A stretch of 64,000 nt of DNA from Mesorhizobium loti. Lineage in GTDB: Bacteria > Pseudomonadota > Alphaproteobacteria > Rhizobiales > Rhizobiaceae. Both the position numbers and the translations under genes were made by a program. Location: NCBI GenBank assembly GCA_014189435.1, contig CP050293.1, positions 1,121,001-1,185,000 of the forward strand, given 5' to 3'. Numbering within the stretch: position 1 is the first letter of the stretch; the number at the start of each line of letters is the position of its first letter. Under the pieces are notes generated by a model that was not told the origin of the DNA, ran no database searches, and was given only the letters and a program-made list of their open reading frames with translations. This document shows positions 9,424 through 17,737 of this stretch, in pieces.

Positions 9424-9582
9424 GCGCCCCCCTCTGTCCTGCCGGACATCTCCCCCACGAGGGGGGAGATCGGCAGCTTCTTTGACCACGCCTTTCTTGC
9501 AACGTTTGAGATTGGCGAAGGCCGGCGTGTGGTCCAATCTCCCCCGCGTGGGGGAGATGTCCGGCAGGACAGAGGGGGGCGC
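9424..9582. repeat. Intergenic inverted-repeat element, copy 2 (inside operon)
   Basis: Same element as at 1235, about 159 bp, with inverted arms beginning GCGCCCCCCTCTGTCCTGCC. It lies between the binding-protein gene and the ATPase gene of one transporter operon. Transcribed, its arms would fold into a long hairpin, which could uncouple expression of the abundant binding protein from the membrane components. Confidence 0.9.
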
Positions 9583-9616
9583 TATCCCGCGGCCTGCCGC
9601 AATCCGGGAGCAACCC

Positions 9617-11179
9617 TTGCCAGCTGAAGCCGCATCGCCATCACCCGTCCTGCTTGCCGTCGAGGGCATCACCAAGCATTTCGCCGGCGTGACGGCGCTG
9701 AGCGACGTTTCGCTCGACATCCGACCCGGCGAAATCCTCGGCCTGCTTGGTGAAAACGGCGCCGGCAAATCGACGCTGCTGAAGATCCTGTCGGGCGTCA
9801 TGCCGCCGTCGAGCGGGCATATCATTTTCGACGGTGCCGACTATCACCCGTCCAGCCCGCAGGATGCCAAGCGGCTCGGCATCGTCACCATCTACCAGGA
9901 GCTCAGCCTGATCCCGACGCTGACGGTGGCGGAGAATATTTTTATAGGCCGCGCGCCGGTCGGTCCGCTCGGGCTGGTGAGTTGGAGGCGCATGGAGCAA
10001 GAGTCCCGCGCGATCATCGCCCGCGTCGGCCTCTCCATCGATCCGATGACGCCGGTGTCGGCACTGTCTGTCGCCGAACAGCAGCTGGTCGAGATCGCGC
10101 GCGCGCTGTCGCTGAAAAGCCGGCTGATCATCATGGACGAGCCGACCTCGGCGCTGACCGAAACCGAGGTGCAGCGGCTGCTGTCGATCATGGACCGGCT
10201 GCGCAAGGACAAGGTCGCCATCATGTTCGTCACCCACCGGCTGGAAGAGGCCTCCGCCATCTGCGACCGCATGACGGTGCTGCGCGACGGCAGGCTTGCC
10301 GGCCATCTCGACCGCGAGGGCGGACCGATCGCACTGCCGAAAATCATCGAGAAGATGGTCGGGCGTGCCGCGTCCGAACTCTATGCGCGGCCGGCGCAGC
10401 GCGCGGTGGCCGGCGATGTCGTGCTGTCGGTGCGCGGCTTGCGCACCGTGCGCGACCCGGAGGCGCCGCACGCCATCGTGCTCGACGGCGTCGACATCGA
10501 CCTCAAGGCTGGTGAAATCCTCGGCGTTGCCGGTCTCGTCGGCTCGGGCCGCACGGAACTGGCACGCGCCATCTTCGGCGCCGACCGGATCGCTGCCGGA
10601 ACCATCATGCTCGACGGCAAACAAATCGCCCCCGCATCGCCCGCCGATGCCATTGCGCTCGGCATCGGCCTTGTGCCGGAGGACCGCAAGCACCAAGCGA
10701 TCTTTGCCGCGTTGGGTATCCTGCCGAATTTTTCCGTCGCTTCGCTGGGCAGCTTCAGCAACGGCTTCGGCTTCATGGCCGAACGGCGCGAGCGCGATGC
10801 GCTCGCCGGCTTCAGGAAAATGCTGTCGATCCGCATGGCCTCCGCCGAGCAGGCGATAGAGGGCCTGTCCGGCGGCAACCAGCAAAAGGTGATCCTGGCG
10901 CGCTGGCTGGCGCGCGATCCTAAGGTGCTGATCGTCGACGAGCCGACGCGCGGCGTCGATGTCGGCGCCAAGACGGAAGTACACCAGATCCTGGTGCAGC
11001 TTGCGGCACGCGGCATTGCGGTGATGATGATCTCGTCCGAACTGCCCGAGGTGCTGGCGGTGTCGGACCGCATCGTCACCATGCGCCGCGGACGCATCAC
11101 CGGCCAGATGCCGGGCGTCGAGGCAAACGAGGAAAGACTGATGGAACTGATGGCACTCGACCGCAAGGAGACACCATGA
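9617..11179 (+). CDS. Sugar ABC transporter ATP-binding protein, double-domain (RbsA-like)
   Basis: About 520 residues with two ABC domains. The first has Walker A GENGAGKS, signature LSVAEQQ and Walker B LIIMDEPTSAL. The second has the degenerate A-loop GLVGSGRTEL, signature LSGGNQQ and Walker B LIVDEPTRGVD. This layout is diagnostic of the CUT2 sugar importers. The open frame extends upstream through the inverted repeat, so that extension is rejected. TTG 9617 is chosen because GGGAG lies 6 nt upstream and similarity starts soon after. The start is inferred. It overlaps the permease by ATGA. Confidence 0.9.
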   Translation: MPAEAASPSPVLLAVEGITKHFAGVTALSDVSLDIRPGEILGLLGENGAGKSTLLKILSGVMPPSSGHIIFDGADYHPSSPQDAKRLGIVTIYQELSLIPTLTVAENIFIGRAPVGPLGLVSWRRMEQESRAIIARVGLSIDPMTPVSALSVAEQQLVEIARALSLKSRLIIMDEPTSALTETEVQRLLSIMDRLRKDKVAIMFVTHRLEEASAICDRMTVLRDGRLAGHLDREGGPIALPKIIEKMVGRAASELYARPAQRAVAGDVVLSVRGLRTVRDPEAPHAIVLDGVDIDLKAGEILGVAGLVGSGRTELARAIFGADRIAAGTIMLDGKQIAPASPADAIALGIGLVPEDRKHQAIFAALGILPNFSVASLGSFSNGFGFMAERRERDALAGFRKMLSIRMASAEQAIEGLSGGNQQKVILARWLARDPKVLIVDEPTRGVDVGAKTEVHQILVQLAARGIAVMMISSELPEVLAVSDRIVTMRRGRITGQMPGVEANEERLMELMALDRKETP

Positions 11180-12192
11180 GCGTGGCCGGGGAACAGGACC
11201 AGCGCGGCGGCATCAATTTCGCGCGGCTGCTGATGAGCTTTGGACCGCTGCTGTTCCTGGTGGCGCTGATCGTCGTCTTCACGGTGCTGAAGCCGAGCTT
11301 CATGGACCCGATCAACCTGTTCAACATCACAAGGCAGATCTCGATCACCGGGCTGATCGCGCTCGGCATGACCTTCGTCATCCTCACCGCCGGCATCGAC
11401 CTGTCGGTCGGCTCGCTACTCGCCTTCTGCGGCATGGTCGCCGCCGTGGTGGCCAAGGGCGGCACCGCCAACACGCTGTCGCTGTCGACCTCCGGAACGC
11501 AAGGGTTCGGCTGGTTTGCTGCCCTTTTGGCCGCCGTCGTGGTCGGCGCTGCCGCCGGCGGTGTGCAGGGGCTTGTCATCACGCGGCTGAAAGTGCCGCC
11601 CTTCGTCGTCACGCTGGGCGGGCTGACGGTGTTTCGCGGATTGACGCTGACCATCTCCAATGGCGGCCCGATCTCGGGCTTCGACGCCTCGATGCGTTGG
11701 TTCGGCACCGGGCTGATCGGCCCGGTGCCGGTGCCGGCGCTGATCTTCGCGGTGGCCGCCATCCTGTGCCACATCGTGCTGCGCTACACACGCTATGGCC
11801 GCGCCGTCTATGCCGTCGGCGGCAATGCCGAAGCGGCACGGCTGTCGGGCCTGCGCGTCGACCGCATCCTGGTCTCGGTCTATGTCATCGTCGGCTTCTT
11901 CGCCGGGCTTGCGGCCTTCGTGCTGTCGGCACGGCTCAACTCCTCGGAAGCGGTGGCCGGCATCGGCTACGAGCTGACTGTCATTTCGGCCGTCGTCATC
12001 GGCGGCACCTCGCTGTTCGGCGGCATCGGCTCGGTCGGCGGCACGGTGGTGGGCGCAGCGCTCATCGGCGTGCTGCAGAACGGACTGCAATTCAACAATG
12101 TGTCGTCCTACACGCAAAGTATCGTCATTGGGCTCATTCTGATCCTGGCGGTGGCATTTGATCGGTGGCTGAAGTCGCGGGTGAGAAGGTGA
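11176..12192 (+). CDS. Sugar ABC transporter permease (RbsC-like)
   Basis: 338 residues, strongly hydrophobic, with about 8-10 membrane helices. The family signature GMTFVILTAGIDLSVGS is at about 56-72 and GGTSLFGGIGSVGGTVVGA near the C-terminus. It forms the inner-membrane channel of the CUT2 importer with the two preceding genes. The start overlaps the ATPase stop by 4 nt, implying translational coupling. Confidence 0.94.
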   Translation: MSVAGEQDQRGGINFARLLMSFGPLLFLVALIVVFTVLKPSFMDPINLFNITRQISITGLIALGMTFVILTAGIDLSVGSLLAFCGMVAAVVAKGGTANTLSLSTSGTQGFGWFAALLAAVVVGAAAGGVQGLVITRLKVPPFVVTLGGLTVFRGLTLTISNGGPISGFDASMRWFGTGLIGPVPVPALIFAVAAILCHIVLRYTRYGRAVYAVGGNAEAARLSGLRVDRILVSVYVIVGFFAGLAAFVLSARLNSSEAVAGIGYELTVISAVVIGGTSLFGGIGSVGGTVVGAALIGVLQNGLQFNNVSSYTQSIVIGLILILAVAFDRWLKSRVRR

Positions 12193-12216
12193 GGGGAGAG
12201 AGGTCCGCGCCCAGGC

Positions 12217-12375
12217 ACCCCCCTCTGTCCTGCCGGACATCTCCCCCACGAGGGGGGAGATTGGCAGCTTCGTCCTCGCCGCTTTCCCTTCAACGTTGAA
12301 AATTGGCGAAAGCAGTCATGACATCCAATCTCCCCCCGTGTGGGGGAGATGTCCGGTAGGACAGAGGGGGGGCGC
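12217..12375. repeat. Intergenic inverted-repeat element, copy 3
   Basis: Same element family as at 1235, about 159 bp, 24 bp after the permease stop. The centre (TTCAACGTTGAAAATTGGCG) closely matches copies 1 and 2 in the same orientation. The remaining bases up to 12580 contain no convincing gene or signal. Confidence 0.9.
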
Positions 12376-12580
12376 CTCGCTCTGTCATCGACAGGAGAGC
12401 CCACACCATTCCTTGCAAAACAATCATGCTTCGCCAGAAAGGCTGGGGCGGGTGGCATCGTGAGAGAACGAGCGGGCAGTCTTGAACATTCCAAACTATG
12501 CACGTCGAACGATCAGCCACCCGGATGCAGTCTAGAAAGAAAAAATGGCTGATGGAACCCGCAAAAGGCTGGTCCAGCCC

Positions 12581-12943
12581 TCACGCCGCTTCCCTTGCCC
12601 AGAGCCTGTGGCCATGGCGGCGGAAGTAGCGCGCCACGAGCCGCTGCTGCTTGGCCCTGACAAGGTCGGGCAGGCGCCGCTCCTGGCGCCAGCGCGGCAT
12701 GTTGCGCCAGCAGGCGACGAAGCGGGCTGCGTCCTCGATGGCTTCCTCGGCTGACAGCGCCGGGGCGATCGCCGCCAGGAACAGCGCCTGCGACTGTTTC
12801 AGCTCGTCGATGACAGCCTTGCGCCGGAAATGATCCAGGCGGGCGTGGTGGATGCCGTTGCGGCGGATCGCCTCGAAGGCTTCAAGCAAGGCAGGGCTGT
12901 CGCCGGTGTAACCGCAGGCGCGGGCGAAATCGGCGGCGTCCAT
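12581..12943 (-). CDS. Hypothetical protein, 120 residues
   Basis: Starts at ATG 12943 after GGGAG, reading MDAADFARACGYTGDSPALL. It is mostly helical and Arg-rich at the C-terminus (RRLPDLVRAKQQRLVARYFR). No family recognised. A longer frame reaches 13165, but it runs through the conserved 22-bp site at 13003-13024 and is rejected. Adjacent genes (S24 repressor, GcrA-like, DUF6456-like) suggest a phage-derived patch. Confidence 0.6.
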   Translation of the reverse strand: MDAADFARACGYTGDSPALLEAFEAIRRNGIHHARLDHFRRKAVIDELKQSQALFLAAIAPALSAEEAIEDAARFVACWRNMPRWRQERRLPDLVRAKQQRLVARYFRRHGHRLWAREAA

Positions 12944-13002
12944 CGTCACTCCCGGCTCGACGCGGCGGCGCGTTCGCGCGCCCCGACTCACATTTGCAAG
13001 AT

Positions 13003-13024
13003 TATGTAAGCATAACTCAAAAAT
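13003..13024 (-). promoter_or_regulatory. 22-bp conserved site, copy B (probable operator/promoter)
   Basis: On the minus strand this matches the site at 14455-14476 at 21 of 22 positions (shared core TTTTTGAGTTATGCTTA). It lies between the divergent genes at 12943 and 13130. Copy A lies beside the S24 repressor gene, so both are plausible repressor operators. Confidence 0.6.
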
Positions 13025-13129
13025 TGGTAGAAGAAAAACTTTTGGGCGTGTTTGAAAACTGCGACTCGACTCCCGGCGCGAAACACAGGAATATGTGAAC
13101 AAATCAGGAACAAAAGAGAGGGAGGGGCG

Positions 13130-13432
13130 ATGGCGTTGCCGGGCAAGGAAGCAGTGATCGCGCATGTCGTCTCGATCTCGGTCGAGTGCGCCGATTGCGG
13201 CCGCAACCGGTGGTGGCGGCCCGATCAGCTGAAGCGGTTCGGGGTAACGGGCAATACGCCGTTGGCCGCCTTGTCAGGCCGCATCGTCTGCTCGGCCTGC
13301 CGTGCCGATGGCCTACCGGGCGCGACCGTCACGATCCAGGCGGCGTTCATCGACGAACGCCAGCGCGTGCGCAGCGAAGCGCAGATGCTGAATGACCGCG
13401 AAGTGCCGCTGGAGGGGTCGCGGCGAGCTTGA
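13130..13432 (+). CDS. Small CxxC-CxxC (zinc-ribbon-like) protein
   Basis: 100 residues from ATG 13130 with a strong Shine-Dalgarno (GGGAGGGGC). Two cysteine pairs, CADC and CSAC, about 33 residues apart, suggest a zinc ribbon. The segment CGRNRWWRPDQLKRFGV is basic and aromatic. No named family recognised. It is divergent from the 120-residue gene, with the 22-bp conserved site in between. Confidence 0.65.
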   Translation: MALPGKEAVIAHVVSISVECADCGRNRWWRPDQLKRFGVTGNTPLAALSGRIVCSACRADGLPGATVTIQAAFIDERQRVRSEAQMLNDREVPLEGSRRA

Positions 13433-13446
13433 AGGGGGTGGGTTCC

Positions 13447-13694
13447 GCCTTCTCCCCTTGTGGGCCCGTTGCGCAGTATCGGGAAAGTGGGAGAAGGTGG
13501 ATTGGCGCGCAGCGCCAAGACGGATGAGGGGTGTTCCAGGGAACGCCGACGTCACACCGTGGTGCATCTTGAGGTGGTTTTAACGAGGTGAAGAGCGCAA
13601 GATCTTCTGCGCCTCATTCCGTCACGCACCTCTCATCCGTCTCGGCGCTGGCGCGCCGATCCACCTTCTCCCACAACAAGGGGAGAAGGGAAGC
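13447..13694. repeat. Second type of inverted repeat, paired copies
   Basis: A copy at about 13447-13533 (CTTCTCCCCTTGTGGG through GACGGATGAGGGG) is repeated in inverted form at about 13626-13694 (CTCTCATCCGTCTCGG through AAGGGGAGAAGG). Related sequence occurs at 15692-15870. This is a different family from the GCGCCCCCCTCTGTC element. Non-coding; no gene lies in this gap. Confidence 0.75.
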
Positions 13695-13702
13695 AGCGCT
13701 CT

Positions 13703-14407
13703 TCAATACCCCAGCAATTCCTTCAGCGGAATCACCCGCCAGACATGCTTTATCGCGTAGCGGTTGAAGGTCAGCGTCTTCGGCGGATTGTATTGCTCGA
13801 CGACCAGCTCGGCGGCGGTTCGTTTGACCAGCTTCTTGATGAAGGCCTTGCCGTTGCGCTCGTTTTCTTCCGGAAACGTCTCGATCACCACATGGTCGCC
13901 GGGCACGGCGTCGCGGCCGCCGCAGTAGATCAGGTCGCCAGGCTCGTAGCGCGGCACCATGGAATCCGAGAGCACGTGCAGCGCGAAGACCTTTGGCAGG
14001 CTGCGCACGCCCGGTGGGCGCTGGACATAACCTGCCGGCTCGCCATTGAATGTGAAATCGCCATCGTCGCCGCCGACGGCCGCGCCCAGCACCTCGATAT
14101 CCATCGACCCGGCGGGCAGCGGACCGGCATCGGTGACGATCTCGGCGTCGGCGACCGGTCCGGCATCGTCGAGGAAGACGACCTGCCCTTGGCCGAGCGC
14201 CACCGGATCGACGCGCAGGAAGGCGGCGGTCTTCAGGAGGTTCTCGGTCTTGGGCAGATTGCGGCCGGTTTCCCAATTGCCGACGGCGGCGACATCGGTG
14301 TCGTTGTGCTCGGCAATGTGGCGCATGACCAGGCCGCGCTGCTTGCGCGCCTTGCGGATCGCCGCCCCGACCTTGATCGACAGTTCCGTTTTTGCCATGG
14401 CGCCCAT
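13703..14407 (-). CDS. XRE helix-turn-helix repressor with S24 (LexA/CI-like) peptidase domain
   Basis: 234 residues. HTH at about 10-65 (KQRGLVMRHIAEHNDTDVAA, NWETGRN). The C-terminal S24 domain has catalytic Ser149 within LSDSMVPRYEPGD and a lysine at about 191-192 in FIKKLVKRT. Such repressors are often inactivated by RecA-stimulated self-cleavage, but this one need not be. ATG 14398 is an alternative start three codons in. Copy A of the 22-bp conserved site lies just upstream, consistent with autoregulation and control of the divergent gene. Confidence 0.88.
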   Translation of the reverse strand: MGAMAKTELSIKVGAAIRKARKQRGLVMRHIAEHNDTDVAAVGNWETGRNLPKTENLLKTAAFLRVDPVALGQGQVVFLDDAGPVADAEIVTDAGPLPAGSMDIEVLGAAVGGDDGDFTFNGEPAGYVQRPPGVRSLPKVFALHVLSDSMVPRYEPGDLIYCGGRDAVPGDHVVIETFPEENERNGKAFIKKLVKRTAAELVVEQYNPPKTLTFNRYAIKHVWRVIPLKELLGY

Positions 14408-14454
14408 GTGAGCGATGAAAGCGGCTCTCGTCTATGAAAGAATGGCTTGCATCT

Positions 14455-14476
14455 ATTTTTGAGTTATGCTTATATA
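14455..14476 (+). promoter_or_regulatory. 22-bp conserved site, copy A (probable operator/promoter)
   Basis: Ends at the first base of the ATG at 14476 and sits in the divergent spacer next to the S24 repressor gene. Its partner is at 13003-13024 (21 of 22 identical). Position relative to the repressor suggests an operator; occupancy would block the rightward gene. Confidence 0.6.
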
Positions 14477-14898
14477 TGGTCATGCAAAACCTGTCCAGCT
14501 TTGAAGGCGCAAGGGCGCCCGCCTCACGCGAGGCGCATCCGGCGGCAAAGGCCGCCACCCATTCCCTTCCGCTCCGGCCGTCCTCCTCCCCGGCCGGGGT
14601 GAAGCCCGAGGCTCAGTGCTTCAAGGCACCAGCCCCGGGTCCGGTCCGCCCATCCCCGGCGACCGGAACGGCCGGAGCCGCCGCTCCCAGCGGCTCCGGC
14701 CCCCAATTCGATCGGCCCCAATTCGATCGGCATGGCGCCGGCTTGCCTGCCCGGTCATGCATCCGCACCGAAGACGGCATCGTCATCCTGTTCGACAGGC
14801 GGACGGGCAGGGCGGTTTCCGCGCCCGACAGAAAGACGGCCGAGGAGCGGCTTTCGCGCTTCGTTGAACTGGCCGGGCTGCAAACCCGCCCCGGCTGA
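14476..14898 (+). CDS. Hypothetical Pro/Ala-rich protein
   Basis: 140 residues if read from ATG 14476 (MVMQNLSSFEGARAPASREA). The middle is low-complexity (Pro, Ala, Ser, Gly). The C-terminal 45 residues (RTEDGIVILFDRRTGRAVSA) look folded. No Shine-Dalgarno precedes the start, so the message may be leaderless. The ATG directly follows the 22-bp site. Function unknown; possibly phage-derived. Confidence 0.5.
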   Translation: MVMQNLSSFEGARAPASREAHPAAKAATHSLPLRPSSSPAGVKPEAQCFKAPAPGPVRPSPATGTAGAAAPSGSGPQFDRPQFDRHGAGLPARSCIRTEDGIVILFDRRTGRAVSAPDRKTAEERLSRFVELAGLQTRPG

Positions 14899-15008
14899 GC
14901 CGGCGCCTGCCGGCCCTCGAACCACACAACCCTGACTGCCCGGCCACCCGGCCTGACGCTTGCCCGACGGCGCGCGGCCGAAGGCAGAACCTTGGATGGA
15001 GCCTGGAC

Positions 15009-15686
15009 ATGGAAAGCTATACCGGCGCGGAATTGCAGGAGATCGCCCGCTGGCTGAAGGAGGGGCTTTCCGCCTCCAGGATTGCCGCCGCGTTCAGCGC
15101 GTTGCGCGGCAGCCCGGTGTCGCGCAATGCCATTATCGGCATCGTGCACCGCAACGCGATGCTGGGCGCGATCGGCTTTGCCAACGGCAAGGGGACGCCT
15201 GTCAGCGCCAAGCGGGGTGCCCGCAAGCGTACGGTGTGCAAGCGGGCGAACGGCGTGCCGGCGCAGGGTAAGGCGAGCGCCAGGCCGGCCGCCGGCAGGA
15301 TCGACGCCATGCTCACTGTCACCGGCATGCGCAAGGCGGCCACCAAGCGCGACCCTTCGCCGGCCTGGCTGCCGCCGCGCCTGTTCGTGCGTGAAGTGGG
15401 CGTGCTGATCGCAGATGGCGAGGCCTATCGTTTCAAAGTCCCGGTGTTGCCGCGCACGCCCGTCGGCCGCCAGCCGCATGGCGTGGCGATGCGCTTCATC
15501 GACTGTCTGTTTGGGCGCTGCCGCGCGCCGCTGGACCTGACGCTGGAAGAAGACCCCGAGAACGACGCTCCAGGCAGCCGGCCGGGCGCCGACATGCTGT
15601 GCTGCGGCATGCGCACCAGGGCGCTGAAAAGCTATTGCACCTACCACCAGGCACGCTTCCAGAGGCGAGTTTTCGAAGCGGGGTGA
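15009..15686 (+). CDS. GcrA-like regulator, divergent
   Basis: 225 residues. Residues about 17-49 resemble the GcrA DNA-binding region (EGLSASRIAAAF, SRNAIIGIVHRN). The C-terminus has cysteine/histidine residues arranged as in GcrA (CLFGRCRAPL, CCGMRTRALKSYCTYHQARF). GcrA is the alphaproteobacterial cell-cycle activator that works with sigma-70 at methylated promoters. The long, poorly conserved middle and the phage-like neighbours suggest a horizontally acquired paralogue rather than the cell-cycle gene. Confidence 0.7.
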   Translation: MESYTGAELQEIARWLKEGLSASRIAAAFSALRGSPVSRNAIIGIVHRNAMLGAIGFANGKGTPVSAKRGARKRTVCKRANGVPAQGKASARPAAGRIDAMLTVTGMRKAATKRDPSPAWLPPRLFVREVGVLIADGEAYRFKVPVLPRTPVGRQPHGVAMRFIDCLFGRCRAPLDLTLEEDPENDAPGSRPGADMLCCGMRTRALKSYCTYHQARFQRRVFEAG

Positions 15687-15691
15687 GGCAT

Positions 15692-15870
15692 TCCTTCTCC
15701 CGTCTCGATGCGGGGAGAAGGTGCCGGCAGGCGGATGAGGGGCGGCGCTGACGTGGCTAGTCTCGCGATGGCCCACGCCGGAAGGATTTTGAAGCCACTT
15801 GCCGAAGCGTTGGCGCTGCCCCTCACCCTTACCCTCTCCCCGTCTAGAGACGGGGAGAGGGGGGCGTCAG
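15692..15870. repeat. Second type of inverted repeat, further copy pair
   Basis: TTCTCCCGTCTCGATGCGGG with GGCGGATGAGGGGCGGCG at the left, and CCTCACCCTTACCCTCTCCC with GTCTAGAGACGGGGAGAGG at the right, inverted relative to each other. Related to the pair at 13447-13694. The right part contains a perfect CCCCGTCT-AGAGACGGGG palindrome. No gene in this gap. Confidence 0.65.
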
Positions 15871-15982
15871 CGGCGACGCCTAGCCCTTCGCCTGCTGCGC
15901 TGGCGCAGCGCGCGATACGAAGGCGAATGAATAGCCACGAGGACGTGTCATGCATGCAGCCCGAAACAAAACCACCGCAACC

Positions 15983-16291
15983 CTATTTCGGCGCCTGCCG
16001 GCCCTGTTTGGGCATGCGGCTTTGCACGGTCCTGGCCTCGAGCGTCATGGCCGGCCCGCTTTCGGCCACCAGTATGTCGGACACACGGGCAAAGCCGGTG
16101 AACACTTTTATGGCGTCGGCTTCGGAAATCTGCGCGGCGATTGCCGCACTGCAGGCGCTGAGCGCGCTGCGGTAGACATGGCCGCGTCGCTCGAGCGGCC
16201 AGCGCTGCAAGAAATCGGCGGCGTCGCTGACGCTGTCGATCTCTTCGATCTGCCCGTCCATCTCTATCTTGAGCGGTACTCCGGTCTTCAT
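15983..16291 (-). CDS. DUF982 protein
   Basis: 102 residues from ATG 16291 (a GTG at 16309 is an alternative). The DUF982 pattern is clear: DSVSDAADFLQRWPLERRGH then YRSALSACSAAIAAQISEAD. DUF982 proteins are small, abundant in Rhizobiales and of unknown function. Two more occur in this window (16400 and 37494). Confidence 0.8.
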   Translation of the reverse strand: MKTGVPLKIEMDGQIEEIDSVSDAADFLQRWPLERRGHVYRSALSACSAAIAAQISEADAIKVFTGFARVSDILVAESGPAMTLEARTVQSRMPKQGRQAPK

Positions 16292-16399
16292 CGTACCCAC
16301 GGCGTTCACCTTCGCTCTGCGCGCGGCTCTACCTACCGCCTTCCTAAACGCGTCGCGCCGGCGGGCGGTTGCATCAATTTTTCGGCCGGCGCGCGCCTG

Positions 16400-16687
16400 T
16401 CACGAACCGGCCACGGCGTCCAGCCAGCCATGAGCGCGGCTTTTGGGCTTCGCCACCACCATGTTTTGTTGCCTGGCCGCCTTGGTGAGGGCCTCGAAGG
16501 CGATGCGCTGGGCGCAGGTGCCGTCGACGGCGAGCGCAACCAGTCGGGCCGCTTCGATATAGCCGGGTGCTGTCTTGTCGGGCCATTGCTGGCTCAGCGC
16601 CCTGGCGGCCTCGGCCACCGAGGCGACCAGCATGGTTGTGTTGTCGCAAAAGCGCAGGGTAACCGGCATGAAGGCTGTCATCGGCAT
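16400..16687 (-). CDS. DUF982 protein
   Basis: 95 residues starting MPMTAFMPVTL after GGGAGAG. DUF982 features: SVAEAARALSQQWPDK followed by YIEAARLVALAVDGTCAQ. Same strand as the DUF982 gene at 15983, 108 bp upstream of it; the two may be tandem duplicates. Function unknown. Confidence 0.8.
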   Translation of the reverse strand: MPMTAFMPVTLRFCDNTTMLVASVAEAARALSQQWPDKTAPGYIEAARLVALAVDGTCAQRIAFEALTKAARQQNMVVAKPKSRAHGWLDAVAGS

Positions 16688-16817
16688 CTCTCCCGTGTCC
16701 GTGGACGCCGCATAACGTCGAAAATTCGCGCTGGTTCCATTGGCCTGGATGCGGGGTTGCAACGATGCTCTTGCAGCGGCGAAGAGGCGACGATTTCATT
16801 GATAGGTCGGCGGGACA

Positions 16818-16975
16818 GCGCCCCCCTCTGGCCTGCCGGCCATCTCCCCCACATGGGGGGAGATCGGATGCCTTGCCGCTTTCGCCAATCGCCAACGTGA
16901 CAGGAAGGGCGGCGAGGGCAAAGCTGCCAATCTCCCCCTCGTGGGGGAGATGCCCGGCAGGGCAGAGGGGGGCGC
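16818..16975. repeat. Intergenic inverted-repeat element, copy 4
   Basis: Same element as at 1235, about 158 bp, but the central sequence (TTCGCCAATCGCCAACG) is in the opposite orientation to copies 1-3. Arms differ slightly (CTCTGGCCTGCCGGCC). It fills the spacer between a DUF982 gene and the DUF6456-like gene. Confidence 0.88.
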
Positions 16976-17052
16976 GAAGGATCGCCACCTTGCCAGCCTC
17001 CCACCCCAACCCAACACGCCATCACCAACACCCCAACCGAGGACCCCACCCC

Positions 17053-17646
17053 ATGCCCAGGAAAACCAAACCCGCAAAACCCCAGGCCCCGAAGCTGCCG
17101 AAGGGTGAGGCCGAACAGGTGCGCATCCGCCGCGAGGTCGGCCATGATTTCGCGCTCAGGGACGACGCCTTCGGCCGCAAGCGGCTGGCCGCCGGCACGT
17201 CTGAAGCGAGGCGCGTCTACGAGGTGTCGAATGACGGCTTTACATCCACCGGCGGCATCGTGCGGGTACGCACGATCGACCCGCTCATCGGCATCACCTC
17301 GCTGTCGCGCCAGCAGCGCGAAGCCGGCCTGCGCTACCGCGAGGATTTCCGCTGCAGCCAGCAGGCTGATGTCAAGCCGATGCGCTGGAGCGAGCGCGTC
17401 GACGGCGGCCGCCACGGCGGCGGCATCGCCGACAGCGTGCTGGACGCCGGCCGCGCGCACGCCGCCGCCACCAGGGCGCTAGGCCATTGGGAGGTGGCCG
17501 CCGTGGTGCGACAAGTCTGCTGCGCGGAAGGGTCGATCAAGGGCGTCGCGGAGCAGACGGGCGAGGGGCGCGATGTGGTGACGAAGCTGCTGAAGGTCGG
17601 GCTGGATCTGTTGGCGGTGCATTATGGGATGATGATGAGGAGGTGA
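17053..17646 (+). CDS. DUF6456-like protein
   Basis: 197 residues. The C-terminal two-thirds resemble DUF6456: DPLIGITSLSRQQREAGLRY, then SVLDAGRAHAAATRALG and a helix-rich end VVRQVCCAEGSIKGVAEQTG with LLKVGLDLLAVHYG. The family is found next to phage-type regulators in rhizobia. A lysine/proline-rich N-terminus (MPRKTKPAKPQAPKLPKGEA) precedes the domain. ATG 17053 is the first start after the repeat. Role unknown. Confidence 0.65.
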   Translation: MPRKTKPAKPQAPKLPKGEAEQVRIRREVGHDFALRDDAFGRKRLAAGTSEARRVYEVSNDGFTSTGGIVRVRTIDPLIGITSLSRQQREAGLRYREDFRCSQQADVKPMRWSERVDGGRHGGGIADSVLDAGRAHAAATRALGHWEVAAVVRQVCCAEGSIKGVAEQTGEGRDVVTKLLKVGLDLLAVHYGMMMRR

Positions 17647-17737
17647 GGGGTGGGACACGCAGAACGGTTTTGCCGATCTTCGTGGTGTGATGGAACGCGT
17701 TAATGAGCCTTGAGTCCCTTCTCTGAGGTCTCTGTCG

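Noticed and set aside
9383..9616. Upstream extension of the ABC ATPase frame
   Set aside because: It translates the inverted-repeat element, so it cannot be a conserved N-terminus.
15813..15870. CCCCGTCT/AGAGACGGGG palindrome as a terminator for the GcrA-like gene
   Set aside because: No T-run follows and it is part of the dispersed repeat, so a terminator role is unsupported.
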